Below are positions 18,326 to 27,168 of a DNA stretch of 43,936 bases, in pieces. Positions within the stretch are counted from its first letter, which is position 1; the number at the start of each line of letters is the position of its first letter. Where the stretch lies: contig URAV01000033.1 in NCBI GenBank assembly GCA_900545915.1, forward strand, positions 1 through 43,936. The letters are read 5' to 3'. The position numbers and the translations under genes were made by a program. Under the pieces are notes generated by a model. That model was given only the letters and a program-made list of their open reading frames with translations. It had not been told where the DNA came from and searched no databases. Source of the DNA: an uncultured Porphyromonadaceae bacterium (lineage in GTDB: Bacteria > Bacteroidota > Bacteroidia > Bacteroidales > Coprobacteraceae).

Positions 18326-18901
18326 TTAATAATTATCTCGTTTAGGTTCGAAAAAATCTTTTGGATGCAGGCATGCCGGACATTTTTCGGGAGGAGTTTT
18401 TCCTTCGTGAACGAAGCCGCAGTTACGACATTGCCATTTAATGGGCTCTTCGCGTTTGAATACCATTTTATCTTCTATCCGAGCGAGTAATTTGCGATAA
18501 CGCCATTCATGAAACTCTTCCACTTTAGCGATCATCTTAAACGCTGCGGCAATATCCTTAAAACCTTCATCGGCAGCTATTCCTGAGAAATCGGCATATA
18601 GAGAAGACCATTCGAGTTTTTCCCCTTCTGCTGCTTCCAGTAAGTTTTGGGCTGTATTGCCGACAGGTCCGGTAGGATAGTCGGCAGTAATCATTACCAT
18701 ACCACCTTCAAGATAATCGAAAAAACGTTTTGCATGAGCCTTTTCTTGATCTGCAGTTTCAAGAAAAATTCCGGAAATTTGTTCATAACCCTCTTTTTTA
18801 GCCACCTCTGCAAAAATAGAATAGCGATTTCTTGCCTGAGATTCACCGGCGAATGCTTTCAATAAATTTTGTTCTGTGATCGTACCTTTAATTGTTTTCA
18901 T
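18326..18901 (-). CDS. rbr: Rubrerythrin
   Basis: Rubrerythrin is a cytoplasmic non-haem iron peroxidase that removes hydrogen peroxide in anaerobes. The ferritin-like four-helix domain spans residues about 1-145, with iron-ligand glutamates in AFAGESQARNRY, ETADQEKAHA and KVEEFHEWRY. The C-terminal rubredoxin-like domain has WQCRNCGF and CPACLHPKDFF, two CxxC knuckles that bind one Fe. At 191 residues it is typical. It appears to be a single-gene unit with its own terminator. The 152-base upstream stretch shows no clear PerR- or OxyR-type site to my eye. Confidence 0.97.
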   Translation of the reverse strand: MKTIKGTITEQNLLKAFAGESQARNRYSIFAEVAKKEGYEQISGIFLETADQEKAHAKRFFDYLEGGMVMITADYPTGPVGNTAQNLLEAAEGEKLEWSSLYADFSGIAADEGFKDIAAAFKMIAKVEEFHEWRYRKLLARIEDKMVFKREEPIKWQCRNCGFVHEGKTPPEKCPACLHPKDFFEPKRDNY

Positions 18902-19053
18902 ACAAAAATATAATTTATGCTGTTTGAGAATGTGCTGTCTCTGAAGAAATTCCGGTTTGGGGTATTCCTTAGAAATAACATATTAAAACAAGAAAAGGTT
19001 TACGAAAATTTAAACGATTCTTAAATAGTCTCTGAAATGAGATTTGTTATATT

Positions 19054-20337
19054 CTATTTACGATTTATCGGGCTTGATAATAATTTGTGCCCTATCCGGC
19101 AATACAGGCATTTTTTAGGTACACAATAAGCCGTATGTAACTGTATCAGAGCTTGACTGTCAAGTGCATTATCGGTTTTGATTCCTGCTTGGGAAAAATA
19201 CCGGATTATTCTGTTCTGTTCGGCTTTTATATTTTCCAGCAGATTCATGGCCCGGTCGTTATAAACCTCGTTTCCGGTTTTTATTCCATAAGCATATAAT
19301 AACGGGGCTACCGTATTGATCAATAAAATATCTACCGCATTTTTTCCCAAAGCTTTAGGTCGTTGTGGAGACGGCTGTCCGAAAGAGTAATGAGTATCCC
19401 AATATCCGTTTAGGTAGAGCTCGAACAGTCGTCGGAAAGATTTTTCATCATTCGTTTCACGAATTTGTGTAAACAAGGAAAATCCTTGATGAATAAGCTG
19501 TGCCAGTAAAGCGATCCGCTGATGAGGAAAATTTACCGGACGAAGTCGGGCGAATTTCCAGCATTCCGGATTTAAAGGAGAAAGACCGAATTTATTCTTG
19601 AGAAATGCATATTCGTTTACCATTCTTTGGTAGTAAGCGTCATTCGGAAAATATTCCGGGTCAAGTAATCCGGCTTGTCCGAAAAGAAAAGCTTCGACTT
19701 GGAACAGAGAATCGGCATGTTTTTGCATAAACAGTAGGGGTAAACTGCGGGCAAGCCGTTCGAAGGCATCGCTATTGGTACCGAAACCCAGACTTCGGGA
19801 TAAAGTAATATAACATACTTCTTCCCAATTTCCTCTATAAGATTCTAACCAGTTGCATATTCGTCGGGCTTTTTCCTGAAGACGTTCCATCGCCAAAGAT
19901 GTTATCCAGTCTGTCAAAAAGAGGGGTGGTAATTCATGCAGGCGATCTCCACAGGGAAGAAAACTATCCTGACGGATTAATAATTCATAATTGTCTTTAA
20001 TTATATCCGGATATCGTATTATGAATTGGGGTATAATTTCTCCGGTAGAACGTACTATTTCCGTATCGTCGTTTTCTATGACATGCAGTATTACCGAGTC
20101 ATAAGATTTATCATGGTCATGATTATGATGTTTCCAGTCGGAGGCGTTTTTATGTATTTCGACGTTTCCTGCCCATAACTTTTCTCCTATGCGGATTTTG
20201 GCATTGAAAAAGTCAGGACCGGAGTCTGAATTTCGGTGTCCCGGATCGATAATTTCTATCTTTTCGCCTTTTGTCGTAAACAAGTTCTGACTATCGAAAA
20301 GGCGATGTTCCCACACATAATATAACAACTTTTCCAT
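19054..20337 (-). CDS. DUF2851 family protein
   Basis: This 427-residue soluble protein matches DUF2851, a family common in Bacteroidota. The N-terminal MEKLLYYVWEHRLF and the DSGPDFFNAKIRIGEKLWAGNVEIH segment (about residues 38-62) are the markers, followed by HHNHDHDKSYDSVILHVI. The conserved His/Asp cluster near residues 61-86 has the look of a metal or catalytic site, but no activity is established for the family. The C-terminus has CVPKKCLYCRIGH, a possible zinc-binding cysteine set (C-x4-C-x2-C). No signal peptide is seen. It is divergent from dapB. Confidence 0.85.
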   Translation of the reverse strand: MEKLLYYVWEHRLFDSQNLFTTKGEKIEIIDPGHRNSDSGPDFFNAKIRIGEKLWAGNVEIHKNASDWKHHNHDHDKSYDSVILHVIENDDTEIVRSTGEIIPQFIIRYPDIIKDNYELLIRQDSFLPCGDRLHELPPLFLTDWITSLAMERLQEKARRICNWLESYRGNWEEVCYITLSRSLGFGTNSDAFERLARSLPLLFMQKHADSLFQVEAFLFGQAGLLDPEYFPNDAYYQRMVNEYAFLKNKFGLSPLNPECWKFARLRPVNFPHQRIALLAQLIHQGFSLFTQIRETNDEKSFRRLFELYLNGYWDTHYSFGQPSPQRPKALGKNAVDILLINTVAPLLYAYGIKTGNEVYNDRAMNLLENIKAEQNRIIRYFSQAGIKTDNALDSQALIQLHTAYCVPKKCLYCRIGHKLLSSPINRK

Positions 20338-20427
20338 TGAATCATAATTTTGACGGTCAAAGGATTATCCGGATGTTGTGAATTTTCGGAAAAAATCTTT
20401 GAGATCGAAATTTCAGATTGAATTTAT

Positions 20428-20435
20428 TATATTTG
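20428..20435 (+). promoter_or_regulatory. Candidate -7 box for the dapB operon
   Basis: TATATTTG matches TAnnTTTG and lies 66 nt before the dapB ATG. A TTTG at 20398-20401 is 26 nt upstream, further than usual. Confidence 0.45.
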
Positions 20436-20501
20436 CAAATTAAAGAATATTCGGCAAAAGCCGGATGATTTGTGAGATGTTTTAAAACAGAAAGACAACA
20501 G

Positions 20502-21215
20502 ATGAAAATAGCGTTAATAGGTTACGGAAAAATGGGACATGCTATTGAGCAAATAGCCCTTCAGCGAGGACATGAGATCGTGTCTGTCATTGATGTGAAT
20601 AATCAGGAGGATTTTGCGTCCGATGCATTCAAGAGTGCTGACGTAGCCATAGAGTTTTCTATGCCGGCTGTGGCAATGGATAATTATCGCAGGGCTTTTG
20701 CTGCCGGAGTTCCGGTTGTTTCGGGTACGACGGGGTGGCTCGAACATCTGCCAGAAATAAAAGCAGCCTGTAAAAACGGTCAGACTTTTTTTTATGCTTC
20801 GAATTTTAGTTTGGGAGTAAATATTTTTTTCGCCCTCAATAAATATCTGGCAAAGATCATGAATGATTTTCCGGCTTATAATGTGAGAATGGTAGAAACA
20901 CATCATGTCCATAAATTAGATGCTCCCAGCGGTACGGCAATTACTTTGGCAGAAGGTCTGATCGATAATATAGAACGGAAAAGTAGATGGGTTGAAGGAA
21001 AAGAAGCTGCAAAGGATGAGATAGAAATTTGTTCAATAAGAGAAGGTGAAGTTCCGGGGATACATACGGTTATTTACGAATCGGACGTAGATACGATCAG
21101 CATTACTCACGATGCCAAAAGCCGCATGGGGTTTGCTTTGGGTGCAGTTGTTGCCGCAGAATTTACTTGTGGCAAGAAAGGCTTTTTGACGATGCAAGAC
21201 ATGCTTAAGTTTTAA
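20502..21215 (+). CDS. dapB: 4-hydroxy-tetrahydrodipicolinate reductase DapB
   Basis: DapB reduces hydroxytetrahydrodipicolinate with NAD(P)H in the lysine/diaminopimelate pathway, supplying peptidoglycan precursors. MKIALIGYGKMGHAIEQ is the nucleotide-binding N-terminus. SGTTGW, HHVHKLDAPSGTA (catalytic His/Lys region, about residues 138-150) and the C-terminal GxxxG-type strand are family hallmarks. The ATG at 20502 is chosen over a non-ATG start at 20472 because it begins the Rossmann strand exactly. With about 237 residues it is the short Bacteroidota form. It heads an operon with two signal-peptidase-like genes and a WbqC-like gene, with a 24-base gap to the next. Confidence 0.96.
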   Translation: MKIALIGYGKMGHAIEQIALQRGHEIVSVIDVNNQEDFASDAFKSADVAIEFSMPAVAMDNYRRAFAAGVPVVSGTTGWLEHLPEIKAACKNGQTFFYASNFSLGVNIFFALNKYLAKIMNDFPAYNVRMVETHHVHKLDAPSGTAITLAEGLIDNIERKSRWVEGKEAAKDEIEICSIREGEVPGIHTVIYESDVDTISITHDAKSRMGFALGAVVAAEFTCGKKGFLTMQDMLKF

Positions 21216-21239
21216 AAACAATATTAACACTCGATTATA

Positions 21240-22703
21240 ATGGAAGAAGAAAAAACAATCATATCTCCGGAAAAAGAAGCCCCGAAAAAAGGTCGCTTGT
21301 CTGGTGTACGCAAAAGTCGGTGGATACGTTTTTCAATAGCATGTATTGCTTATATAGCTTTTGCGATATGGCTTGATAATTATTATATTTTGCCGGGACT
21401 GTTGGTCTTGTTCGATATATATATTACTCGATTTATTCCTTGGACGTTTTGGAAGAAGTCGAAAAATAAAGCTACTCGTAAAACGATGGAGTGGGTCGAT
21501 GCCATTTTGTATGCTTTGGTTGCCGTTTATCTGATCAATACGTTCTTTTTCCAAAATTATAAAATCCCGTCTTCTTCTCTCGAAAAGACCCTCTTGGTCG
21601 GGGATTATTTGTTTGTCAGTAAGTTAAGTTTCGGACCTCGTGTTCCGAACACGCCTTTGTCCTTTCCGTTGGCACAACATACGATGCCTATTATTAACAC
21701 AAAGTCCTATATAGAGTGGCCGCAGTGGCCTTACCATCGTCTGAAAGGTTTGGGACAGGTAGAACGTAACGACATTGTCGTATTTAATTTTCCGGCGGGC
21801 GATACGGTGGCATTAAAGGTTCAGAATCCCGATTATTATACGCTTTGTTATAATGAAGGTTGGGAAACAGTAAACAATAATAAGGCAGTTTTCGGTGATA
21901 TCGTTTATCGTCCGGTAGATCGTCGGGAAAATTATGTAAAACGCTGTATAGGAATGCCCGGAGATAATTTTGAAGTTCGCAATAATCAGGTATATATTGA
22001 TGGGAAACCGTTGAAAAACCCTAAAGAAATGCAGCTTAACTATTACGTAATGACCAGTAGTCCGGATATTCGGCTGGGGGAAGCTAATTTCAGAGAATTG
22101 AATGTCAGTGAAGACGATCGTTTCCTCGTTAGCGGAGATCGTGGTTATGATAATGTTCTTGAATATTTGGGTTTCCCGAGAAATGCCGATATGGGATTCA
22201 ATCCGGTTTATCGTCTCCCCCTTACTCAAGAAGCTTTAAATAAGTTGAAAAACTATAAGTTTATAACAAAAATAGTTCCCGAACCGGGAGATTTCGGTGG
22301 AGATACTTACCCTTTAGGATATTATAAGAAATGGACTCGTGCCGATTATGGGCCGGTTTGGATTCCCGAACGGGGTGCTGTGTTGAAGCTTACACAAGAC
22401 AATCTGCCTATTTATGAACGGGTGATTCGTAATTATGAGGGAAACGACTTGCAGGTAAGGGAAGATGGAAAGATTTATATAAATGGGAAAGAGACCGATA
22501 CGTATCAATTTAAGATGAATTATTACATGATGCTCGGTGATAACCGTGATAATTCGGCGGACAGTCGTAGTTGGGGATTTGTACCTGAGGATCATATAGT
22601 TGGCAAGCCGTTATTTGTCTGGTTGTCTATCGATAAAGACAGAGGTTGGTTTGACGGTCGTATTCGTTTCGGGCGCTTCTTTAAATGCGTGACAAAGGAT
22701 TAA
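21240..22703 (+). CDS. lepB: Signal peptidase I LepB (catalytically complete)
   Basis: LepB cleaves signal peptides of exported proteins at the outer face of the inner membrane, using a Ser/Lys dyad. Two or three hydrophobic segments occupy residues about 30-110. The catalytic serine is S113 in KIPSSSLEKTLLVGD, the general-base lysine is K234 in YVKRCIGMPGD, and GDNRDNSADSRSWG near the C-terminus is the conserved final box. At 487 residues it is longer than the E. coli enzyme (324), with an insertion between the Ser and Lys boxes and a second one before the last box, as is common in Bacteroidota. It is followed after only 6 bases by a related gene that lacks the dyad. Confidence 0.95.
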   Translation: MEEEKTIISPEKEAPKKGRLSGVRKSRWIRFSIACIAYIAFAIWLDNYYILPGLLVLFDIYITRFIPWTFWKKSKNKATRKTMEWVDAILYALVAVYLINTFFFQNYKIPSSSLEKTLLVGDYLFVSKLSFGPRVPNTPLSFPLAQHTMPIINTKSYIEWPQWPYHRLKGLGQVERNDIVVFNFPAGDTVALKVQNPDYYTLCYNEGWETVNNNKAVFGDIVYRPVDRRENYVKRCIGMPGDNFEVRNNQVYIDGKPLKNPKEMQLNYYVMTSSPDIRLGEANFRELNVSEDDRFLVSGDRGYDNVLEYLGFPRNADMGFNPVYRLPLTQEALNKLKNYKFITKIVPEPGDFGGDTYPLGYYKKWTRADYGPVWIPERGAVLKLTQDNLPIYERVIRNYEGNDLQVREDGKIYINGKETDTYQFKMNYYMMLGDNRDNSADSRSWGFVPEDHIVGKPLFVWLSIDKDRGWFDGRIRFGRFFKCVTKD

Positions 22704-22709
22704 CCGTTC

Positions 22710-23711
22710 ATGAAGAGTGAAGATGTACAGAAGAGAAAATTTCCGTGGAAGCTGATTGTCGGAATTATATTGTCGGTATGGCTTTTACGGTCTTTCTGTG
22801 CTGAATCATTTCGTATTCCGGCTAATCAGATGGAAAATACTCTGTTAGAAGGTGACCATCTCTGGGTTTGGAAAAGTTGTTATGGTATGCGTATGCCTCA
22901 AACACCTTTTTCATTACCGTTTTATCATGATACGATTCCCGGATTGAAAATCCGTTCATATTTTTCTTTAGGAATTCCGGAAATATATCTTTTCAGAAAA
23001 TTCCCTGATCGTAATGATATTGTCGTTTTTAATATTCCTTCTTTAGAAAGAGATATTCCGGTAGATCGAAAAAAAATTACAGTCGCCCGTTGCATCGGCT
23101 TTCCCGGAGATACGGTAAGTTTGCAAAGAGGAGTTTTACGTATTAATGGAGATATTGTCGCTCAACCACTCCGTGCAATTGATGCTTATTTCTGCGCCGA
23201 TTCGGTAAAGTCGGTGATAGATTCTTTGTTTTTAAAGTTGAATATCAATCCTGTTTCAACGAAGATTGGGAAAAAAAGTCTCTATTTTTTGTCTCGTTAC
23301 GACTATTTTAGAGTCAAGAGCCTATTGGCTTCTCCTGATCTTTTGCAAGGAGTTAATCTTGATCGCAATAATTTTCAGATTGTGCTTCCTTCATTTGGAG
23401 AAGCTACATCGGTGAATGCCGAGAATGCTTCTTTTATAGCTCAGTTGATGAGTATATATGAAGGGAGAGAAGTACAAGTGCGTGACGGAAGAATTTATGA
23501 AGGAGAAACGGAAATTGTTTCATATCGTTTTTCTCAGCCTTACTATTGGGTATTAGCAGATAATCGTGAGATGGGAACGGATTCGCGAAGTTTTGGTGCT
23601 CTTCCCCATTCTCATCTGGTCGGTAAAGGTAGTTGCGTTTGGTTCTCCTTCGATTCCGGTAAGCCTTTTTATAAAGGCTTTCGTCTCGACCGTGTTTTTA
23701 AATTTCTTTGA
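22710..23711 (+). CDS. S26 signal-peptidase-like protein without the catalytic dyad
   Basis: This 333-residue paralogue of the preceding LepB keeps the fold markers: one N-terminal membrane helix (about 13-28), the RIPANQMENTLLEGDHLWV box, the ARCIGFPGDTV box and the final ADNREMGTDSRSFG box. At the serine position the residue is Gln (Q40, before the conserved Met), and at the lysine position it is Ala (A126). Both changes are clear in the DNA (cag and gcc). The frame is otherwise intact, so it is a maintained gene rather than a decaying one. It probably does not cleave signal peptides in the usual way and may assist or regulate the neighbouring enzyme. Automatic annotation would call it signal peptidase I. 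Confidence 0.9.
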   Translation: MKSEDVQKRKFPWKLIVGIILSVWLLRSFCAESFRIPANQMENTLLEGDHLWVWKSCYGMRMPQTPFSLPFYHDTIPGLKIRSYFSLGIPEIYLFRKFPDRNDIVVFNIPSLERDIPVDRKKITVARCIGFPGDTVSLQRGVLRINGDIVAQPLRAIDAYFCADSVKSVIDSLFLKLNINPVSTKIGKKSLYFLSRYDYFRVKSLLASPDLLQGVNLDRNNFQIVLPSFGEATSVNAENASFIAQLMSIYEGREVQVRDGRIYEGETEIVSYRFSQPYYWVLADNREMGTDSRSFGALPHSHLVGKGSCVWFSFDSGKPFYKGFRLDRVFKFL

Positions 23712-23713
23712 TT

Positions 23714-24343
23714 ATGACTTCAGCTTGTCTTTCTACAGCTTATTTAGCTCCGGTTTCTTATTATAAAACATTGTGTAACCGAGATCATATAATTGTGGAG
23801 AAATGCTGTAATTATGTAAAGCAAACTTATCGTAACCGTTGCAATATAATCAGTGCAAACGGATTGATTTCACTTTCGATTCCGGTAATCAAGCCCGATA
23901 AAGTGAAATGTCTTACTCGGGATATTCGTATTTCCGACCATGATAATTGGCAACACATGCATTGGAATGCTATCGTATCGGCGTATGGTTCTTCTCCCTT
24001 TTTTGAATATTATCAAGATGATATTATCCCTTTTTTTGAAAAAAAATTATCCGGAACATTCTTGTTCGATTTGAACGAGTCGTTACGGGAAACGATATGT
24101 AGTCTGTTGGAGATAACGCCTAACGTTGTTTATAGCGATGAATATGCCGATTATACAGGAAGTGAAACAGATGATTTCAGAGATGTGATACATCCTAAAA
24201 AAGAGATCGATAAAAGATTTCGTCTGCAACCGTATTATCAGGTCTTTTCATCGAAGTGGGGTTTTATACCCGATGCCAGCATTCTCGATTTGCTGTTTAA
24301 TATGGGACCTGAGTCTCAACTTGTGCTTTATGATCGGATATAA
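23714..24343 (+). CDS. WbqC-like family protein
   Basis: This soluble protein of about 209 residues matches the WbqC-like family, first named from O-antigen clusters and also found in other surface-polysaccharide contexts. Markers are STAYLAPVSYYKTL near the N-terminus, YRNRCNIISANG, SLSIPV, and NWQHMHWNAIVSAYGSSPFFEYYQDDI in the middle. The biochemical role is not settled. The ATG at 23714 is preferred: the upstream in-frame TTG at 23708 overlaps the preceding stop. It begins 2 bases after that stop, so it is the fourth gene of the dapB operon. Confidence 0.85.
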   Translation: MTSACLSTAYLAPVSYYKTLCNRDHIIVEKCCNYVKQTYRNRCNIISANGLISLSIPVIKPDKVKCLTRDIRISDHDNWQHMHWNAIVSAYGSSPFFEYYQDDIIPFFEKKLSGTFLFDLNESLRETICSLLEITPNVVYSDEYADYTGSETDDFRDVIHPKKEIDKRFRLQPYYQVFSSKWGFIPDASILDLLFNMGPESQLVLYDRI

Positions 24344-24442
24344 TTGTCGAAACAAAATGCAAAGAAGACCTTGACCGAATTTCTTTATCGGAGAATTTAA
24401 ATAGTCAGAGAAGACGGCTGAATATTTTTGTTTGAAAACTAT

Positions 24443-24450
24443 TACCTTTG
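24443..24450 (+). promoter_or_regulatory. Candidate -7 box for the MFS transporter gene
   Basis: TACCTTTG matches TAnnTTTG. It lies about 80 nt before the start codon in a 187-bp gap. TTTG copies at 24427 and 24431 are too close to be a normal -33 element. Confidence 0.4.
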
Positions 24451-24530
24451 CATCGAAATTCGTGAATTTTTCCGTTGAGATGACTTTTGACACAAGATGC
24501 GGAAAATTATTGTGCTAAATCGAAAGTGTT

Positions 24531-25721
24531 ATGATGAAAGATAAGCTGTGGACTCGGAGCTTTTTAGCGGTGGCCGGAGGTAATTTTCTTCTGTTTTTTG
24601 CTTTTTATCTGTTGTTACCTGTATTGCCTATGTATTTGATAGAACAGTTCGGGGCGAATAAGGCGACTGTAGGAGTTGTACTTTCTTCCTATACGATAAC
24701 GGCCCTTTTTGTCCGCCCTTTTGCAGGATATATGGTCGATACATTTCCTCGTAAGCCGTTACAATTGATTTGTTATGGAGTATTTACTCTTTTTTTCGGG
24801 GGATATTTGCTTGCCGGAACATTGATCCTTTTTGCCGTGATAAGGGCGATGCACGGTCTGGCATTCGGCATGGTAACCGTTTCGAACAGCACTGTGGCGA
24901 TTGATGTCATGCCGTCTTCACGGCGGGGAGAAGGGATCGGATATTATGGTGTAAGCAGTAATTTAGCAATGGCGATGGGCCCCACCGTATCATTATATAT
25001 ATTGGATGCATTCCGCAATTATGATTCGATATTTTTATTATCCTTGTTTTCCTGTATATTGGGTTTCATTTTGATTACTACCATAAAAATGCCGTTGAAA
25101 CAGCGTTCCGTTGAAATGCAGCCGGAAAAAGAACATGTCTCTCTCGACCGTTTTTTATTGGTGAAAGGAGTATCCGGAGCGATCTCTCTTTGCCTTCTCT
25201 CGTTCAGTTACGGAGTCCTTTCTACTTATCTGGCTATATATGGGAAAGAGGAGGTAGGAATAGACTCGGGTACAGGGTTGTACTTTATGCTGATGGCTTT
25301 CGGCCTTATATTTTCCCGGCTTACTACCGGTAAATATCTGAATAGGGGATTGATTGTCAATATGATAACGGTAGGAATTATGTTTCTTGTTATCGGTTAC
25401 TCTGTCTTTATTTTTCTGAAATCTCCTGTGGGATACTATTTCTCTGCTGCTATTTTAGGAATGGGATATGGGCTGATTTGTCCTTCATTTCAGAATCTTT
25501 TTATCAATTTAGCTACTCATAGTCAAAGAGGTACTGCAAATTCTACATTTTTTACCGCATGGGACTTGGGGTTAGGTTTAGGAGTCTTGATCGGAGGAAG
25601 CATTGCCGATATGTCGAATTATACGGCGGCCTATACATTTGCATTGGTATTAGTTGTGTTAGGATTCTTTTTCTTCCGTCATATTGCAGGACCTTATTTT
25701 GAAAAAAATAAGTTGAGATAA
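24531..25721 (+). CDS. Major facilitator superfamily transporter
   Basis: This 396-residue membrane protein has about 12 hydrophobic helices and the MFS loop 2-3 signature near residue 65 (RPFAGYMVDTFPRKPLQ, a G-x3-D-x2-P-R-K form). The N-terminal MPLLP-like helix (LLPVLPMYLIEQFGA) is common to drug or small-metabolite exporters. The substrate cannot be inferred from sequence or neighbours. Either of two adjacent ATGs (24531 or 24534) could be the start. It stands alone, with a 187-base gap before it and 304 bases after it. Confidence 0.9.
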   Translation: MMKDKLWTRSFLAVAGGNFLLFFAFYLLLPVLPMYLIEQFGANKATVGVVLSSYTITALFVRPFAGYMVDTFPRKPLQLICYGVFTLFFGGYLLAGTLILFAVIRAMHGLAFGMVTVSNSTVAIDVMPSSRRGEGIGYYGVSSNLAMAMGPTVSLYILDAFRNYDSIFLLSLFSCILGFILITTIKMPLKQRSVEMQPEKEHVSLDRFLLVKGVSGAISLCLLSFSYGVLSTYLAIYGKEEVGIDSGTGLYFMLMAFGLIFSRLTTGKYLNRGLIVNMITVGIMFLVIGYSVFIFLKSPVGYYFSAAILGMGYGLICPSFQNLFINLATHSQRGTANSTFFTAWDLGLGLGVLIGGSIADMSNYTAAYTFALVLVVLGFFFFRHIAGPYFEKNKLR

Positions 25722-26025
25722 TAATTTGTTAAAAATAATAAATAAAAATGCCGTAATTCGTTTATTATTTGTTATTTTGCCTCAAATTTCGGGTAAAAGC
25801 GTACTTATATTATTTTAATTATAATTGAGGTGTCGCGGAAGTCTGAGAATAATAGAGATAGAAAGTAAAACAAAATATATCGTTAATTGGTAAAATCATA
25901 TCGGTTACCCGGTTCGGGAATTCTTTTAAAAAGACTATCGGTATTTCTGTATATATGATTCTATTTCTTAGATTTCTTTCCTGAGCTTTTCGATGCTGTA
26001 TTTTTGAATTATTGCGAATAAAGTA
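25722..26025. other. 304-bp gap between the MFS gene and ftsX
   Basis: I see no gene or strong hairpin. The only notable element is TATTTTTG (25999-26006), a TAnnTTTG-type -7 box just before ftsX that would give a leader of about 15 nt. No -33 TTG stands at the right distance. Confidence 0.5.
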
Positions 26026-26907
26026 ATGAGCGAATCGAAATCCGGACGACATATTACGTTCTTTAATGCGCGCCTGACCTCGACTATCAGTATTTCCTTG
26101 GTACTTTTTATCTTGGGAATCATTGTTCTTATGGGTATATTGGCAACACGTCTTTCGATGTATGTGAAGGAAAACATGGGATTCTCTATCGTTTTGAAAG
26201 AGGATGTGAAAGAATCGCAGGTTAAAAAGTTACAAAAAAAACTCGATATAGCTCCTTATGTGAGAGCGACTCAATATATATCGAAAGAGGATGCTTTGAA
26301 AGAGCTGGAGGTCGAATTAGGTGAAAATCCGAAAGATTTATTGGGCTTTAATCCGTTGCAAGCCTCTATCGAGGTGAAACTTCGTTCGGATTATGCTCAT
26401 CCTGATAGCCTGACGTGGATCGAAAAAGGGTTAAGGAAAGGAACTGTAGCGATCGATGATATAGTCTATCAGAAAGACTTGATACAATTGGTAAATGACA
26501 ACATTCGTCGCATAAGTTTCATGCTTTTGGGATTAGCCGTTGTGTTGATGCTTATATCATTTGCCTTGATCAGTAATACGATACGTCTCAGTGCTTATTC
26601 TAAGCGTTTTATTATTCATACTATGAAATTAGTAGGAGCGACTCCTGCCTTTATTCGTAAACCGTTCATCATATCCAATATCATAAACGGAATTATCGGT
26701 GCATTTATAGCAATGGCTTTACTCTCTGGGTGTGTCTATTATTTGCTGACCGAATTTGATAATCTGTACACATTGATCGATATCAACTCTCTTTTCTGGG
26801 TATTTGTGATTGTACTTTTATTGGGAGTTGTGCTTACTGCGATTTCTGCATGGTTTGCTGTAAATCGTTATATCCGGATGGATCGGGATAATTTATATTA
26901 TGTTTAG
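26026..26907 (+). CDS. ftsX: Cell-division ABC-transporter-like protein FtsX
   Basis: FtsX pairs with the ATPase FtsE at the septum and transmits ATP hydrolysis to cell-wall hydrolases outside the membrane. The 293-residue protein has the family layout: a short cytoplasmic start, one helix (about 22-42), an extracytoplasmic domain of about 120 residues (with YISKEDALKELEVELGENP), then three helices (about 165-190, 220-245 and 260-280). ftsE is not adjacent here. The gene heads a tight plus-strand run with DUF3098, uppP and truB, linking division and wall-lipid recycling. Confidence 0.93.
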   Translation: MSESKSGRHITFFNARLTSTISISLVLFILGIIVLMGILATRLSMYVKENMGFSIVLKEDVKESQVKKLQKKLDIAPYVRATQYISKEDALKELEVELGENPKDLLGFNPLQASIEVKLRSDYAHPDSLTWIEKGLRKGTVAIDDIVYQKDLIQLVNDNIRRISFMLLGLAVVLMLISFALISNTIRLSAYSKRFIIHTMKLVGATPAFIRKPFIISNIINGIIGAFIAMALLSGCVYYLLTEFDNLYTLIDINSLFWVFVIVLLLGVVLTAISAWFAVNRYIRMDRDNLYYV

Positions 26908-26928
26908 AACCATAGAAAATAAATATAG

Positions 26929-27150
26929 ATGGATACAAAAGATTTTGCATTAGGGAAGCAGAACCTGATTTTGATCGGTGTCGCTTTTGCTGTGATTATT
27001 TTGGGGTTTGCTTTGATGGCAGGTCCCGGATCTACTCCGGAACATTATAATCCGGATATCTTCAGTTTCAGACGTATCGTATTAGCCCCCGGTATTGCGT
27101 TTGCCGGATTTGTGTTTATGATTTACGCAATCATGAAAAAATCGAAATAA
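26929..27150 (+). CDS. DUF3098 small membrane protein
   Basis: The protein has 73 residues and two hydrophobic helices (about 12-31 and 48-68), separated by a short loop with STPEHYNPDIFSFRRI. It matches DUF3098, a small family in Bacteroidota with no assigned function. It lies 21 bases after ftsX and 18 bases before uppP on the same strand. That suggests a membrane role coordinated with division or undecaprenyl phosphate recycling, though this rests on position only. Its short length makes it easy to miss. Confidence 0.85.
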   Translation: MDTKDFALGKQNLILIGVAFAVIILGFALMAGPGSTPEHYNPDIFSFRRIVLAPGIAFAGFVFMIYAIMKKSK

Positions 27151-27168
27151 AACGCAGTACGATAGTAT

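Noticed and set aside
23708..23713. TTG start for the WbqC-like gene overlapping the previous stop
   Set aside because: The ATG two codons later gives a normal start 2 bases after the stop.
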